DNA from: Entomomonas asaccharolytica | Lineage (GTDB): Bacteria; Pseudomonadota; Gammaproteobacteria; Pseudomonadales; Pseudomonadaceae | Direction: 5' to 3' | Length of the DNA stretch: 64,000 nt | Assembly (NCBI RefSeq): GCF_016653615.1 | Contig: NZ_CP067393.1 | Coordinates: 2,929,673 to 2,993,672 of the forward strand | Shown: piece after piece, positions 1 through 10,611 of the stretch | Numbering within the stretch: position 1 is the first letter of the stretch | Layout of the letters: each line of letters begins with the position of its first letter | Notes under the pieces: generated by a model | Databases searched by the model: none | What the model was told of the DNA's origin: nothing | What the model saw: only the letters and a program-made list of their open reading frames with translations | Translations under genes and position numbers: made by a program

Positions 1-178
1 CCTCTAAACCTCGTTGTTCGGCTTGCTCAGCGTATTCAAACAATAGGTCAGGTGTACGATGCGCAGATATCACCTTCACTTCATGAGGAATTTTTAATTC
101 TTCTAAAATGGTTACTGTATGGCACAGGGTCGCCCAATCTGATTTAGACCCCATAATAACGCCAACCAATGCACTCAT
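1..178 (-). CDS. purE: N5-carboxyaminoimidazole ribonucleotide mutase PurE (partial)
   Basis: Only the first 59 codons are in the window; the gene runs off the left edge. PurE moves the carboxyl group of N5-CAIR to C4 in de novo purine synthesis. The visible N-terminus has the family start MSALVGVIMGSKSDW, with the MGSxSD phosphate-binding loop, followed by the ISAHRTPD motif, which carries the catalytic His. The start at 178 has an AAGG-type ribosome site just upstream. The rho-independent hairpin of the gene to the right ends only about 20 bases before this start, so purE probably has its own promoter in the short gap or depends on read-through. purK would be expected next, outside the window. 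Confidence 0.95.
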   Translation of the reverse strand, partial: MSALVGVIMGSKSDWATLCHTVTILEELKIPHEVKVISAHRTPDLLFEYAEQAEQRGLE

Positions 179-199
179 CTACCTTACCTCTTGGTCAAT

Positions 200-234
200 A
201 AAAACAATAAACCACGCTGATAATGCGTGGTTTT
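200..234 (-). terminator. Rho-independent terminator after the CYTH gene
   Basis: A 9-bp stem (209-217 pairs with 225-233) with a 7-base loop is followed on the minus strand by a run of T. It lies between the CYTH-domain gene and purE, both on the minus strand, so it separates them or attenuates read-through into purE. Confidence 0.75.
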
Positions 235-256
235 ATTAAAACAGAATAATAACTTT

Positions 257-1237
257 TTAAGAGTGGTTTAACAACCAATGAGAAGCAGATAATGAAAATA
301 CCCCCCATCTTGTTTTATTCAACTCTTGTTTAACTTTTTCCATCAATTGCTCATCACTACTTGTAATCATTGATTTCCAGTCGTCTACAATGACACTTAA
401 TTGAGTCACTAATGAGTCGATTTTCAGCTGCATTAATAGGCTATTTAATTGCTGCAAATGCTCTAACCATGAAACCAGTCTAGTTCTAGAAGGCTGCCAT
501 ATATAACCTTCTAACAACCTTTGCGACATTGCTAAGTAATAGTGTATAGCTTGGTATGGATTAGTAGAAACTGGCTGTTTAGCTACCGAAAACTGGTAAT
601 TATCTGGGTTGATTAAACGATAACCTCGTTCAGCTTTACTTGTATCACTTGGCACTAATGGAAATAACTTCGCTAGCTCAATGGCAAAATCTAACATAAC
701 CGCAGTACTGCCATTTCTTAACTCTAACTCCAACTCATTAATTGGCTCTTGCTTTTGATTGGCTTTAACTAATCCTTGATCTATAGCCACTTCTATTTCA
801 GCCTGTTCTTTTTCCTTTTGCCAAGTAAATAAAGCATAATTTCTTGTAAAATCTGTTGCAAATATGGGATGTAATTGTGACTTATCTAATTGCGCCAAAC
901 TCTTAGGCCAATGCTTATTATCCAATAACGATAGATCTAATTCTGGCTTATCAATCAGCCAATCAAATTCATCACGTTCAGAAAAACCGCCTATACTATG
1001 TCCTTTTGCTTTTAGCGTTTGAATATACTGCTCGCCATCCTTACGCACTCTTAATGCTACTTTAGCGGCTGTTAATGCATAATCTGCTGTATCAATATAT
1101 TGATTAAATAGTTCTTTTTGTTGCCAGCTAACTTTACTAAACTGACTAAATATGGGGTGCTGATAAATTTGCGCTAAAGTTTGCTCAGTTGCATAAAGTT
1201 TTATTTCTATTTCTTTTAAACTATTTTGATTGGACAT
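257..1237 (-). CDS. CYTH-domain protein, probable triphosphate-tunnel hydrolase (YgiF-like)
   Basis: A 326-residue protein. The N-terminal half is a CYTH (triphosphate tunnel) domain: it opens with the ExExK signature EIEIK at residues 9-13, has basic strands (LRVRKDG near 62-68) and an acidic strand INELELELR near 166-174, then SKAERGYRL near 203. In this family the charged tunnel binds a triphosphate and divalent metal; E. coli YgiF hydrolyses inorganic tripolyphosphate. The C-terminal third (after about 220) is helical and sits where a CHAD domain would be, but it is shorter than the usual CHAD and I cannot see its repeated His pattern. The substrate is therefore inferred only from the family. 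Confidence 0.8.
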   Translation of the reverse strand: MSNQNSLKEIEIKLYATEQTLAQIYQHPIFSQFSKVSWQQKELFNQYIDTADYALTAAKVALRVRKDGEQYIQTLKAKGHSIGGFSERDEFDWLIDKPELDLSLLDNKHWPKSLAQLDKSQLHPIFATDFTRNYALFTWQKEKEQAEIEVAIDQGLVKANQKQEPINELELELRNGSTAVMLDFAIELAKLFPLVPSDTSKAERGYRLINPDNYQFSVAKQPVSTNPYQAIHYYLAMSQRLLEGYIWQPSRTRLVSWLEHLQQLNSLLMQLKIDSLVTQLSVIVDDWKSMITSSDEQLMEKVKQELNKTRWGVFSLSASHWLLNHS

Positions 1238-1465
1238 AAATACTCATTATTAGCAAAATAAAAAGGTATTGACATAGTTAATAACAATAGTGATATTGTG
1301 TTACTAGAAATATACAATACTAGATCAATAGCAAAAATTACTATATCATTAAAAACTGCCTCTAAAAAATATAACTTTTTATTAATTTAACTATCTAATA
1401 CCTATATACTTTATTCTTTTTTACGACAATAATAGACATATATTATAAGACGGTTAGGAATGTTT

Positions 1466-1744
1466 ATGAACAAGTCAGAGTTAATTGAAAAAATCGCAAC
1501 AAAAAACAATTCGTTACCATTAAAAACGGTTGAGTCTGCAGTTAAAATATTATTAGAACAACTTTCTGATTCCTTAGAACAAGGACAAAGAATTGAAGTG
1601 CGTGGTTTTGGCAGTTTTTCACTGCATTATCGCAAACCTCGCCAAGGCCGCAACCCTAAAACGGGTGAAATAGTATCCCTAACGGGTAAATTTGTACCTC
1701 ACTTTAAGCCAGGTAAAGAATTAAGAGACAGAGTAAACCAATAA
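1466..1744 (+). CDS. ihfB: Integration host factor subunit beta
   Basis: A 92-residue HU/IHF-family DNA-bending protein. With IhfA it forms the heterodimer that kinks DNA at promoters, origins and recombination sites. The signature [18 protein letters not shown] lies near residues 45-62, with the intercalating Pro in RNPKTG. An in-frame ATG at 1460 would add two residues, but it overlaps the ribosome site AGGAA at 1456-1460, so ATG 1466 ([10 protein letters not shown], the usual family start) is chosen. lapA follows after 22 bases, as in Pseudomonas. rpsA, which normally lies directly upstream, is missing here; a CYTH gene in the opposite direction takes its place. Confidence 0.95.
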   Translation: MNKSELIEKIATKNNSLPLKTVESAVKILLEQLSDSLEQGQRIEVRGFGSFSLHYRKPRQGRNPKTGEIVSLTGKFVPHFKPGKELRDRVNQ

Positions 1745-1766
1745 TTTTTTTATAAAAGGAAGGGTC

Positions 1767-2069
1767 ATGCGTCGATTTCAGCAAGTACTTTTATTTCTTA
1801 TGCTGTTAGTAATAGCATTATTTGTATTAGTTTTTATTTTAGAAAATGAAACACAAGTTGCTATTAGCTTTCTAAGCTACATGACTCCTACTATGCCTCT
1901 TGCTGTATTATTAGTTGCTGCGTTTTTATTAGGTTTAATTTTGGCATTATTTATCAGTTATTTAGTGTTGCTTAAATTCAAAATAAAATTAGCATCAACT
2001 AATAAGCAGCTTACAGCCTGTAAAAAAGAATTAGCCTCTCAAAATACCACTGTTCTACAAGTTAAATAG
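1767..2069 (+). CDS. lapA: LapA-domain membrane protein (DUF1049)
   Basis: A 100-residue inner-membrane protein with two hydrophobic segments (about 5-25 and 44-67) and a cytoplasmic, lysine-rich helical tail with coiled-coil character. This layout and the ENETQVAISFL stretch after the first helix match the LapA (lipopolysaccharide assembly A) family. In E. coli LapA works with LapB to control LpxC turnover and so LPS synthesis. It sits 22 bases after ihfB with a strong AAGGAAGGG ribosome site, the conserved ihfB-lapA order. No lapB is visible downstream; argB follows instead. Confidence 0.88.
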   Translation: MRRFQQVLLFLMLLVIALFVLVFILENETQVAISFLSYMTPTMPLAVLLVAAFLLGLILALFISYLVLLKFKIKLASTNKQLTACKKELASQNTTVLQVK

Positions 2070-2081
2070 TATTTAATATAA

Positions 2082-2996
<915 letters not shown>

Positions 2997-3170
2997 AGCT
3001 TGCAAATTGACTAAAGTCATATGTTTTATCAATACGACTTTTTGTATATTCCCCACAACTAATAAGTTTTTATTTATATTTATTAAGTGTATTATATTTG
3101 ACCGGTGTCAATAAAAATTAACTAGATATCTTCACTGGATATTTTAACCTGATGAAAATGGAGAACTAAC

Positions 3171-3749
3171 ATGGCTTTTGAATTACCAGCCCTTCCTTAT
3201 GAAAAGAATGCTCTAGAACCACATATTTCACAAGAAACTATTGAATACCATTATGGTAAACATCATCAAACCTATGTAAACACGTTAAACAACTTAGTGC
3301 CAGGTACGGAGTTTGAAGGTAAAACCTTAGAAGAGATCATTAAAACTTCATCTGGTGGTATTTTTAATAATGCAGCGCAAGTATGGAACCATACTTTTTA
3401 CTGGAACTGCTTAAGCCCTAATGGTGGTGGCGAACCAACTGGCGCCGTTGCAGATGCTATCAATAAAACATTTGGTTCTTTTGAAAAGTTTAAAGAAGAA
3501 TTCACTAAAACTGCAATCGGTACTTTTGGTTCTGGTTGGGCATGGTTAGTAAAAAAGGCAGACGGTAGTTTAGCTTTAGCAAGTACTACAGGCGCTGGCA
3601 ATCCAATGACATCTGGCGATAAACCACTATTAACCTGTGATGTTTGGGAACATGCTTATTACATTGATTATCGTAACTTACGTCCAAAATATTTAGAAAA
3701 TTTCTGGACGTTATTAAACTGGGATTTTGTTGCTAAAAACTTTGCATAA
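3171..3749 (+). CDS. sodB: Superoxide dismutase [Fe]
   Basis: A 192-residue Fe/Mn-type superoxide dismutase, cytoplasmic (no signal peptide). The four metal ligands are in place: H27 (IEYHYGKHH), H74 (QVWNHTFYW), and the Asp and His of [11 protein letters not shown] near 157 and 161. A Gln in NNAAQVWNH (about 70) and the [10 protein letters not shown] stretch are typical of the iron form. It is followed by a strong hairpin terminator and appears to be monocistronic. The ribosome site is GGAG at 3160-3163. I saw no convincing Fur box in the 174 bases upstream, so iron control, common for sodB, cannot be supported from sequence. Confidence 0.97.
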   Translation: MAFELPALPYEKNALEPHISQETIEYHYGKHHQTYVNTLNNLVPGTEFEGKTLEEIIKTSSGGIFNNAAQVWNHTFYWNCLSPNGGGEPTGAVADAINKTFGSFEKFKEEFTKTAIGTFGSGWAWLVKKADGSLALASTTGAGNPMTSGDKPLLTCDVWEHAYYIDYRNLRPKYLENFWTLLNWDFVAKNFA

Positions 3750-3763
3750 TCAATCCTACAAAT

Positions 3764-3795
3764 AAAAAGGGAAGCTATAAGCTTCCCTTTTTTAT
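3764..3795. terminator. Bidirectional terminator between sodB and msbA
   Basis: A near-perfect stem (3764-3776 pairs with 3780-3792) with a 3-base loop, flanked by A on the left and T on the right. It can terminate sodB on plus and msbA on minus, since the two genes converge here. Confidence 0.85.
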
Positions 3796-3810
3796 ATCTT
3801 AACAAGTTAG

Positions 3811-5616
3811 TTACCCTGTAAAGACTTCTTTATTTTCATCTTCTTTAAAGCCCATAGCATGTAATTTTGCATAGACTCCGTCTAAAGCAAGGAGCTCACT
3901 ATGAGTTCCTCTTTCTACGATCTCACCATTCTCCATTACTAAAATAATATCTGCTTTCTCAATAGTAGATAAACGATGAGCAATCACTAACGTAGTACGT
4001 CCTTCCATTACTTTATCAAGTGCTTCTTGAATATGTCTTTCTGATTCAGTATCTAATGCAGATGTAGCTTCATCTAATATTAATAGAGGTGCATTTTTTA
4101 GCAGTGCTCTTGAAATGGATAATCGTTGTCGTTGTCCACCAGAAAGTTTTACCCCATTTTCACCAATTAATGTTTCATATCCCTCAGGTAATTTTTCAAT
4201 AAACTCATCCGCATAAGCTGCCTTTGTAGCTTCTTTAATTCTTTCTAACGGATTATTAGCCAATGTGCCATAAGCTATATTTCTAAATACAGTGGTATTA
4301 AACAATGAAACCTGTTGTGTCACTAATGAAATATGTCTTCTAAGATTCGCTAACTTATAATCATTAATATCCACATTATCTAATAGAATACTACCCTGCG
4401 TATGCTGATAAAAACGCGGTATCAAACTCGCTAATGTAGATTTACCACTTCCTGAACGACCGACTAATGCAATCATTTGGCCTGGTTCAATGGTAAAATT
4501 AATATTTTTTAGCACTTCCTTATCTGTACCAGGATAAGTAAAAGCTAAATTCTTAACCTCTAATCTTCCTAATACGTCTGTTTTCTCAACTGTTCCATTA
4601 TCAACTTCAGGGTCTTCATCCAATACTTCAAAAATACTTTCAGCCCCTGCTAAACCTTTCTGGATATTAGAGCTTACTTCCGATAATTGTCTAATTGGCT
4701 TAGGTAACAAACCAGCAGCAGTAATATAAGCCACTAGCTCCCCCGCACTCGCATCACCACGTAATAATAAAACCAAGAACAATAACACCGCCATTGCGGA
4801 ATAAATAACTAATTGCAATAAAGGGGTATAAATCGCACCTGTTTTAGTCATTTTTAGTTGTTTTGCCATGCTGTCTTCTGTTACTTCTTTGAAGCGGTTT
4901 GACTCATAGGCTTCACCACCAAAACTACGAACTACACGGTAGTTTTGCACGGTTTCAGAAGTTACATGGGTTAAATCCCCCATGGCCATTTGAATTTTTT
5001 TACTTTGCTTACGGAATTTTTTACCTGCAATAGTAACCATTACTGCAATCACTGGTAATATAGCAACCATTACTAAGGTCAATTTCCAATTCATATACAG
5101 CAAATAACAAAATAAAAAGACAACCGTTAAACCTTCTCTAAAGATTACTTTAATAGCGTCTGTAGCGGCACCAGTTACCATATTTACGTTAAATAAAATA
5201 AGCGAAACCATATGACCTGAATTACGATCATCAAAGTAACGGCTAGGTAACTGAAAAAACTTATTAAACATCTCTAGTCGTAAATCTTGTACTAATCCTA
5301 ATGTCACTCTTGCAAGAAAATAACTACCAAGAAATGATCCTATGCCTTGCCAAATAGCAATTAAAACTAAAAAGACAGGAACAGCATAGATTAAATCTAA
5401 GGTTTCTAAATAAGGCACACCTGGAAATAAGGTAGTAGATTTGCCACCTAAAGCATCCACAAAGTATTGCAAGATGTGGGCTAATAAAGGCTGTGAAGAG
5501 GCAAAGATAATATAACCTAGAATACTAATTGCAAAAAAACCAATATAAGGCCTTACATAGGTTAATAATCTAAAATAGAGTTTTAAACTGGAAACTTGTT
5601 TTTTAGTGTTACTCAT
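3811..5616 (-). CDS. msbA: Lipid A export ATP-binding/permease protein MsbA
   Basis: A 601-residue half-size ABC exporter that flips lipid A-core across the inner membrane. The N-terminal ~330 residues hold six hydrophobic segments, starting near residue 24. The nucleotide-binding domain follows, with Walker A GRSGSGKST near 390, signature KLSGGQRQR near 492 and Walker B LLILDEATSALD near 512, and the H-loop in IAHRLST. The length fits MsbA (about 580-600). It stands alone on the minus strand between the sodB terminator and ubiD, with lpxK not adjacent. Other type IV ABC exporters share these motifs, but the overall sequence and size support MsbA. Confidence 0.93.
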   Translation of the reverse strand: MSNTKKQVSSLKLYFRLLTYVRPYIGFFAISILGYIIFASSQPLLAHILQYFVDALGGKSTTLFPGVPYLETLDLIYAVPVFLVLIAIWQGIGSFLGSYFLARVTLGLVQDLRLEMFNKFFQLPSRYFDDRNSGHMVSLILFNVNMVTGAATDAIKVIFREGLTVVFLFCYLLYMNWKLTLVMVAILPVIAVMVTIAGKKFRKQSKKIQMAMGDLTHVTSETVQNYRVVRSFGGEAYESNRFKEVTEDSMAKQLKMTKTGAIYTPLLQLVIYSAMAVLLFLVLLLRGDASAGELVAYITAAGLLPKPIRQLSEVSSNIQKGLAGAESIFEVLDEDPEVDNGTVEKTDVLGRLEVKNLAFTYPGTDKEVLKNINFTIEPGQMIALVGRSGSGKSTLASLIPRFYQHTQGSILLDNVDINDYKLANLRRHISLVTQQVSLFNTTVFRNIAYGTLANNPLERIKEATKAAYADEFIEKLPEGYETLIGENGVKLSGGQRQRLSISRALLKNAPLLILDEATSALDTESERHIQEALDKVMEGRTTLVIAHRLSTIEKADIILVMENGEIVERGTHSELLALDGVYAKLHAMGFKEDENKEVFTG

Positions 5617-5698
5617 TATCTATCATATTCTTCTAAAAAGTTAATTATAGCATGTAGTGAGATACTACATTTGTTGATTAACTAAAAATTCATTCTAT

Positions 5699-7165
5699 TT
5701 AATCAATCCCTAATGTAGACCAAATATCATCAATACGCTTAACAATAGATGGATCTTTATGAATCGCCCTGCCCCATTCCCGATCAGTTTCACCTGGCCA
5801 TTTATGGGTAGCATCTAAGCCCATTTTACTACCTAAACCTGAAATAGGCGATGCAAAGTCTAAGTAATCAATCGGTGTATTATCAATTAATACTGTATCT
5901 CGCTTGGGATCCATGCGGGTAGTAATTGCCCAAATCACGTCATTCCAATCGCGTGCATTAATATCATCGTCCGTTACTATGACAAATTTAGTGTACATAA
6001 ATTGACGTAGAAAACTCCAAACTCCCATCATCACTCGCTTAGCATGACCAGGGTATTGTTTTTTGATGGTTACCACAGCCATTCGATAGGAACAGCCTTC
6101 TGGTGGCAAATAAAAATCCACAATTTCTGGAAACTGCTTTTGCAGTATGGGTACAAATACATCATTTAACGCTAATCCCAAAATCGCAGGCTCATCAGGT
6201 GGGCGACCCGTATAAGTGCTGTGATAAATCGGATTTTGCCGATGGGTTATACGCTCAATCGTAAATACAGGAAATTTATCTACTTCATTATAATAACCTG
6301 TATGATCGCCAAATGGACCTTCATCGGCTATTTCATTGGGATAAATAGCACCTTCAAGCACAAACTCTGCACTGGCAGGTACTTGTAAATCATTACCTAT
6401 ACATTTCACTAGTTCTGTTTTTCGACCACGTAACAAACCAGCAAATGCATATTCTGACAATGCATCAGGCACAGGAGTTACTGCACCAATGATAGTAGCA
6501 GGGTCACAACCTAATACGACAGACACAGGAAATGGTTCGGTAGGATGTTTTTGTCGCCACTCTTGATAATCCAGTGCACCACCCCGATGACTGAGCCATC
6601 GCATAATGACTTTATTACGACCAATCACTTGTTGGCGATAGATACCTAAATTTTGTCGTTCTTTTGATATACCTTTGGTAACAACAATACCCCAAGTGAT
6701 TAATGGTCCTGCATCTTCAGGCCAACATTTTTGAATGGGTAATTGGTTAAGATCAACCTCATCACCTTCTTTAATAACAGCTTGGCAAGGTGCATCCTTA
6801 CAGATTTTTGGTGACATATTAAGTACTTTTTTAAAGATAGGTAGTTTTTGCCAAGCATCTTTTAAACCTTTCGGGGGTTCAGGTTCTTTTAAAAAAGCTA
6901 ATAATTTACCAATTTCTTTAAGCTGATTAAGATCATCTGTTCCCATCCCTAAGGCAACCCGTTTAGGTGTCCCAAATAAATTCCCTAAGACGGGTATATT
7001 GTATCCTGTTGGATTTTCAAACAGTAACGCGGGCCCTTGTTTACGTAGCGTTCTATCGCACACCTCAGTCATTTCTAAGTTTGGAGAAACAGGTGCTGTT
7101 ACTCGTTTTAACTCACCTTGTTTCTCTAATAATTGAATAAAGTCTCTTAAGTCAGCATACTGCAT
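5699..7165 (-). CDS. ubiD: 4-hydroxy-3-polyprenylbenzoate decarboxylase UbiD
   Basis: A 488-residue prenylated-FMN-dependent decarboxylase that removes the carboxyl group of the polyprenyl-hydroxybenzoate ring in ubiquinone synthesis. It starts [19 protein letters not shown] and has the family block [11 protein letters not shown] near 284-294 and the C-terminal [11 protein letters not shown] stretch near 456-466. The length agrees with the E. coli enzyme (497). The enzyme needs the flavin prenyltransferase UbiX, which is not in the window. It lies downstream of rho, separated by the rho terminator, as in Pseudomonas. A ribosome site AAGGTG precedes the ATG. Confidence 0.96.
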   Translation of the reverse strand: MQYADLRDFIQLLEKQGELKRVTAPVSPNLEMTEVCDRTLRKQGPALLFENPTGYNIPVLGNLFGTPKRVALGMGTDDLNQLKEIGKLLAFLKEPEPPKGLKDAWQKLPIFKKVLNMSPKICKDAPCQAVIKEGDEVDLNQLPIQKCWPEDAGPLITWGIVVTKGISKERQNLGIYRQQVIGRNKVIMRWLSHRGGALDYQEWRQKHPTEPFPVSVVLGCDPATIIGAVTPVPDALSEYAFAGLLRGRKTELVKCIGNDLQVPASAEFVLEGAIYPNEIADEGPFGDHTGYYNEVDKFPVFTIERITHRQNPIYHSTYTGRPPDEPAILGLALNDVFVPILQKQFPEIVDFYLPPEGCSYRMAVVTIKKQYPGHAKRVMMGVWSFLRQFMYTKFVIVTDDDINARDWNDVIWAITTRMDPKRDTVLIDNTPIDYLDFASPISGLGSKMGLDATHKWPGETDREWGRAIHKDPSIVKRIDDIWSTLGID

Positions 7166-7196
7166 AAGTAAAACACCTTTGCCTATCTATATACTT

Positions 7197-7222
7197 AAAA
7201 GCCGCATTACTGCGGCTTTTTA
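7197..7222 (-). terminator. Terminator after rho
   Basis: A 10-bp stem (7197-7206 pairs with 7211-7220) with a 4-base loop lies just downstream of the rho stop codon on the minus strand. The loop-side arms end in A/T runs, so it may work in both directions. Confidence 0.75.
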
Positions 7223-7235
7223 ATAGAGCTATTAG

Positions 7236-8495
7236 TTATTTTCTTTTCATCGCTTGGAAGAATTCATCATTGGTTTTAGTATCTTTTAACTTATCCAATA
7301 AGAATTCAATCGCTGCAATTTCTTCCATTGGATGAAGAATTTTACGTAAGATCCACATTCTTTGCAGTTCATCTTCAGTGGTTAATAACTCTTCACGACG
7401 AGTACCAGAACGATTAAAGTTAATGGCAGGGAATACACGCTTCTCAGCAATTTTACGATCCAATTGTAATTCAAGGTTACCTGTACCTTTAAACTCCTCA
7501 TAGATCACTTCATCCATTTTAGAGCCAGTTTCTACAAGTGCTGTTGCTAAGATAGTTAAACTACCACCTTCTTCAATATTGCGTGCCGCACCAAAGAAAC
7601 GTTTTGGCTTTTCTAGAGCATGAGCATCAACACCACCTGTTAATACTTTGCCAGAACTAGGAATAACCGTATTATAAGCACGGGCTAAACGAGTGATCGA
7701 ATCTAATAAAATAACCACATCACGTTTATGCTCAACTAAGCGCTTAGCTTTTTCAATAACCATTTCAGCAACTTGGACATGGCGAATTGGTGGTTCATCG
7801 AAGGTTGAAGCTACTACCTCACCACGCACAGTACGTTGCATTTCTGTTACTTCTTCTGGTCGCTCATCAATCAATAATACAATTAAATGGCATTCAGGAT
7901 TATTACGGGTAATATTGCTAGCAATATTCTGTAGCATCAATGTCTTACCCGCTTTTGGCGGAGCTACAATCAAACCACGTTGACCTTTACCGATAGGAGC
8001 ACAAAGATCAATCACACGACCTGTTAAATCTTCAGTAGCACCATTACCAATTTCCATTACCATACGTTGATCAGGAAAAAGGGGTGTTAAGTTTTCAAAT
8101 AAAATTTTATTCTTAGCGTTCTCTGGTTGATCAAAGTTAATGGTATCAACCTTTAATAAAGCAAAATAACGCTCACCTTCTTTAGGTGGACGAATCTTAC
8201 CAAAGATAGTATCGCCTGTACGTAGGTTAAAACGTCGAATTTGGCTTGGAGAAACATAAATATCATCTGGCCCTGCTAAATAAGAAGAGTCTGATGATCG
8301 TAAGAAACCAAATCCATCTGGTAATATTTCTAAAATACCATCACCTGATATTTCTTCACCACTTTTAGCATGACGCTTAAGTAATGAAAAGATAATATCT
8401 TGTTTACGTGAACGAGCCATATTTTCTAGGCCCATTTGTTCCGCAATTTCTAATAGTTCACCAATAGGTTTTTGTTTAAGTTCTGTAAGATTCAT
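7236..8495 (-). CDS. rho: Transcription termination factor Rho
   Basis: A 419-residue hexameric RNA helicase that ends transcription at Rho-dependent sites. The N-terminal cold-shock-like RNA-binding domain includes [15 protein letters not shown]; the ATPase has Walker A in VAPPKAGKT near 178-186 and Walker [16 protein letters not shown] near 261-275. The frame is open further to a GTG at 8531, which would add 12 residues, but [10 protein letters not shown] at 8495 is the standard Rho start and gives exactly the E. coli length. trxA, the usual upstream neighbour in Pseudomonas, is absent; a 600-base non-coding stretch lies there and may hold the autoregulatory leader. Confidence 0.97.
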   Translation of the reverse strand: MNLTELKQKPIGELLEIAEQMGLENMARSRKQDIIFSLLKRHAKSGEEISGDGILEILPDGFGFLRSSDSSYLAGPDDIYVSPSQIRRFNLRTGDTIFGKIRPPKEGERYFALLKVDTINFDQPENAKNKILFENLTPLFPDQRMVMEIGNGATEDLTGRVIDLCAPIGKGQRGLIVAPPKAGKTLMLQNIASNITRNNPECHLIVLLIDERPEEVTEMQRTVRGEVVASTFDEPPIRHVQVAEMVIEKAKRLVEHKRDVVILLDSITRLARAYNTVIPSSGKVLTGGVDAHALEKPKRFFGAARNIEEGGSLTILATALVETGSKMDEVIYEEFKGTGNLELQLDRKIAEKRVFPAINFNRSGTRREELLTTEDELQRMWILRKILHPMEEIAAIEFLLDKLKDTKTNDEFFQAMKRK

Positions 8496-9103
8496 AAGGA
8501 TGAAAAAGGAAGTTGTTTTGAGAATAGACACTTCCCTAAAAAGGAAAGCTGTTATTTTGGTATAAGAATTGTATACATTTATATAACTTAAGGAACTAAG
8601 CTATCTTTTTAGTATAGGATGATATTATTACTCTGTCTACATAAATTTAATCCTACTTTAATATAAAATAATGGTGGTTTGATTTATAACTAGAACTTAC
8701 TAGGCGTAGATTATTGTTTTTATTTTATTCTACGCCCACAATCATTATCACTCTGTTATTAATTGGATATTTGTTTCGTTTGTTATACATACAAATATCT
8801 CCTTTATTGTTGACACTTCTTTTATTTTTATTGTTTGTCTCTGTTTATTATTTTTATTTTTCAACATTATTTTTATATTATTTTTGTTTGATTTTATATA
8901 AGCATAACTCATGCCAGAAATACTATTATTAGTAATTACAGTATCTTATAGTTTTCATTCTTTAAATAAACAGTTGTTGATCTATAAAATGTTACCTTTC
9001 TACCCGATAAAGTGTTACCTTCCATAAACACACTTTTTTATATCAGATAATCCTATTCGTCTATATAATAAGTATTCATTCCTGACCTCAATGCAAGCCT
9101 AAA
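8496..9103. other. AT-rich intergenic region between divergent rho and the helicase gene
   Basis: About 600 bases with no gene I can support. It must hold both promoters and the rho leader. Visible structure: an 8-bp inverted repeat (8703-8710 with 8729-8736, 18-base AT loop) and two copies of GTTACCTT 23 bases apart (8991 and 9014), close to the start of the helicase gene. A 72-codon TTG-start open frame at 8714-8932 encodes only Leu/Phe/Tyr/Ile-rich sequence, as AT-rich DNA does by chance, and has no ribosome site. Confidence 0.6.
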
Positions 9104-10408
9104 ATGTTTGATAAATTTAATTTAAATAGTCGCTTAGTGAAAGCCTTAACAACATCAGCTTTAACTACTCCTACCACTGTGCAAGAAAAAACTATTCCAT
9201 TAGCCATGGCAGGAAAAGATCTTTTTATCACCTCAGCAACAGGCACAGGTAAAACACTTGCTTATGTATTACCACTTCTACACCGTTTACTAGAAACAAC
9301 TAAACCTGCCTCTGGCTTACAAGCACTTATTATTCTGCCCACAAGGGAACTGGCAACACAAACCTATAAAACTATCCAACAAATAGCTCGTTTTACTTTC
9401 TTCCAATCTCTATTAGTTACAGGTGGTGAAGGGCTGAAAGAACAAGCTGCAAAATTACGTAAAAATCCTGATATTGTTATTGGTACACCAGGCAGATTAG
9501 TTGAGCATTGGAAAAAACAACAATTTGATTTAAATAATCTCAAAATATTAGTCTTAGACGAGGCAGATAGAATTCTGGATATGGGATTTGGAGAGGATGT
9601 AAATACCATCATTGAAAACTGTCCTGCTAATAAGCAAACGCTTTTACTCTCCGCCACTAAGGGCAATAATGCTTTACAGGCGTTGATTGAAAATCTATTG
9701 CTGTCTCCTATAAATATTCATTTAGAAACATCAACTAAAGCCAATAGCAATATATCACAACAGATAATCTTTGCTGACAATACCGCTCATAAACAACGCT
9801 TAATTGAATGGTTATTAGCGCATGAGAGCTATCAAAAAACGATTATCTTTACTAACACACGTAATCAAGCTGATTTATTAAGTAAAACTTTTACTGCTAC
9901 GCAAATTAAGCATGCTGTGTTGCATAGTGAAAAAACAGCTGAAGAACGCAAGCAGACTATTAGTAGACTCCATCAAAAACATATTACTATTTTAATAGCA
10001 ACTGATGTAGCTGCACGTGGTTTAGATATCGAAGGTATCGATTTAGTCATTAACTTTGATCTACCTAGAACCACGGATGAATATATTCATCGCATCGGCA
10101 GAACAGGTCGTATGGATAATAAAGGTACTGCCATATCACTGATTGACGCTGATAATTGGAAGGCATTAACGAAAATTGAACACCATTTACATCAAACATT
10201 AGAAAAACGCACTATCGAGAGTTTAGCAGGTAAATTCCAAGGTTTAACTGATGAAAAGGTTACAGGTAAAAAACCAGCTAACCCATCCACCAAGGCTAAG
10301 ATAAAAACTAAATCACATAAAGAAAAAAAACCATCATCAAGAGCAAAAGAGCAAATATCTACTTTAGTAAGTAGTGATGGTTTTGCACCTTTAAAGCGGA
10401 AGAAATGA
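9104..10408 (+). CDS. DEAD-box ATP-dependent RNA helicase (SrmB/RhlE type)
   Basis: A 434-residue RNA helicase. The Q-motif region (FDKFNLNSRLVKAL, PTTVQEKTIP) opens the protein. Then come motif I SATGTGKT near 43-50, Ia PTRELA, TPGR, II DEAD near 151-154, III SAT, and in the second RecA domain V ARGLD and VI HRIGRTGR. After about residue 375 there is a basic, Lys/Ser-rich low-complexity tail, likely an RNA-binding anchor used in ribosome assembly or mRNA decay. The length and tail fit SrmB or a short RhlE, but the subgroup cannot be fixed by eye. There is no clear ribosome site; ATG 9104 is the first start after an in-frame stop. Confidence 0.92.
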   Translation: MFDKFNLNSRLVKALTTSALTTPTTVQEKTIPLAMAGKDLFITSATGTGKTLAYVLPLLHRLLETTKPASGLQALIILPTRELATQTYKTIQQIARFTFFQSLLVTGGEGLKEQAAKLRKNPDIVIGTPGRLVEHWKKQQFDLNNLKILVLDEADRILDMGFGEDVNTIIENCPANKQTLLLSATKGNNALQALIENLLLSPINIHLETSTKANSNISQQIIFADNTAHKQRLIEWLLAHESYQKTIIFTNTRNQADLLSKTFTATQIKHAVLHSEKTAEERKQTISRLHQKHITILIATDVAARGLDIEGIDLVINFDLPRTTDEYIHRIGRTGRMDNKGTAISLIDADNWKALTKIEHHLHQTLEKRTIESLAGKFQGLTDEKVTGKKPANPSTKAKIKTKSHKEKKPSSRAKEQISTLVSSDGFAPLKRKK

Positions 10409-10416
10409 TTACTAAT

Positions 10417-10522
10417 TATAGTTGTTTCTATATAATTTTAGACAAGGCGAATGACTGAAGATAGTACAATTACTACAGCAAAATCATTCAACGATGTATA
10501 AAAATATGGAGTAATAACTATA
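10417..10522. mobile_element. 106-bp MITE-like inverted-repeat element
   Basis: The two ends are inverted copies of each other over 12 bases with two mismatches: TATAGTTGTTTC at 10417, and its partner read from 10522 on the minus strand. The terminal TA could be a TA target. The interior contains imperfect palindromes: GAATGA 10449-10454 with TCATTC 10484-10489, enclosing TAGTA 10462-10466 with TACTA 10471-10475. The GACAAGGCGA...AGTACA layout reminds me of short extragenic repeats flanked by TATAG ends in Neisseria and other Proteobacteria, but I see no second copy in this window. It lies between the helicase gene and grxD. Confidence 0.45.
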
Positions 10523-10611
10523 GTTACAAATGGCTCTATAAAATACCCTAGTAAAAAGATAAACTATACAAAAATTTTAGTTTACAGTAACAACTGAATT
10601 GAGGAAAAATC

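Noticed and set aside
8714-8932. 72-codon open frame with a TTG start, very hydrophobic
   Set aside because: No ribosome site, and the composition (Leu, Phe, Tyr, Ile) is what AT-rich non-coding DNA gives by chance.
10451-10501. 16-codon open frame starting ATGACTGAAGAT inside the MITE-like element
   Set aside because: Too short, and better explained as part of the palindromic element.
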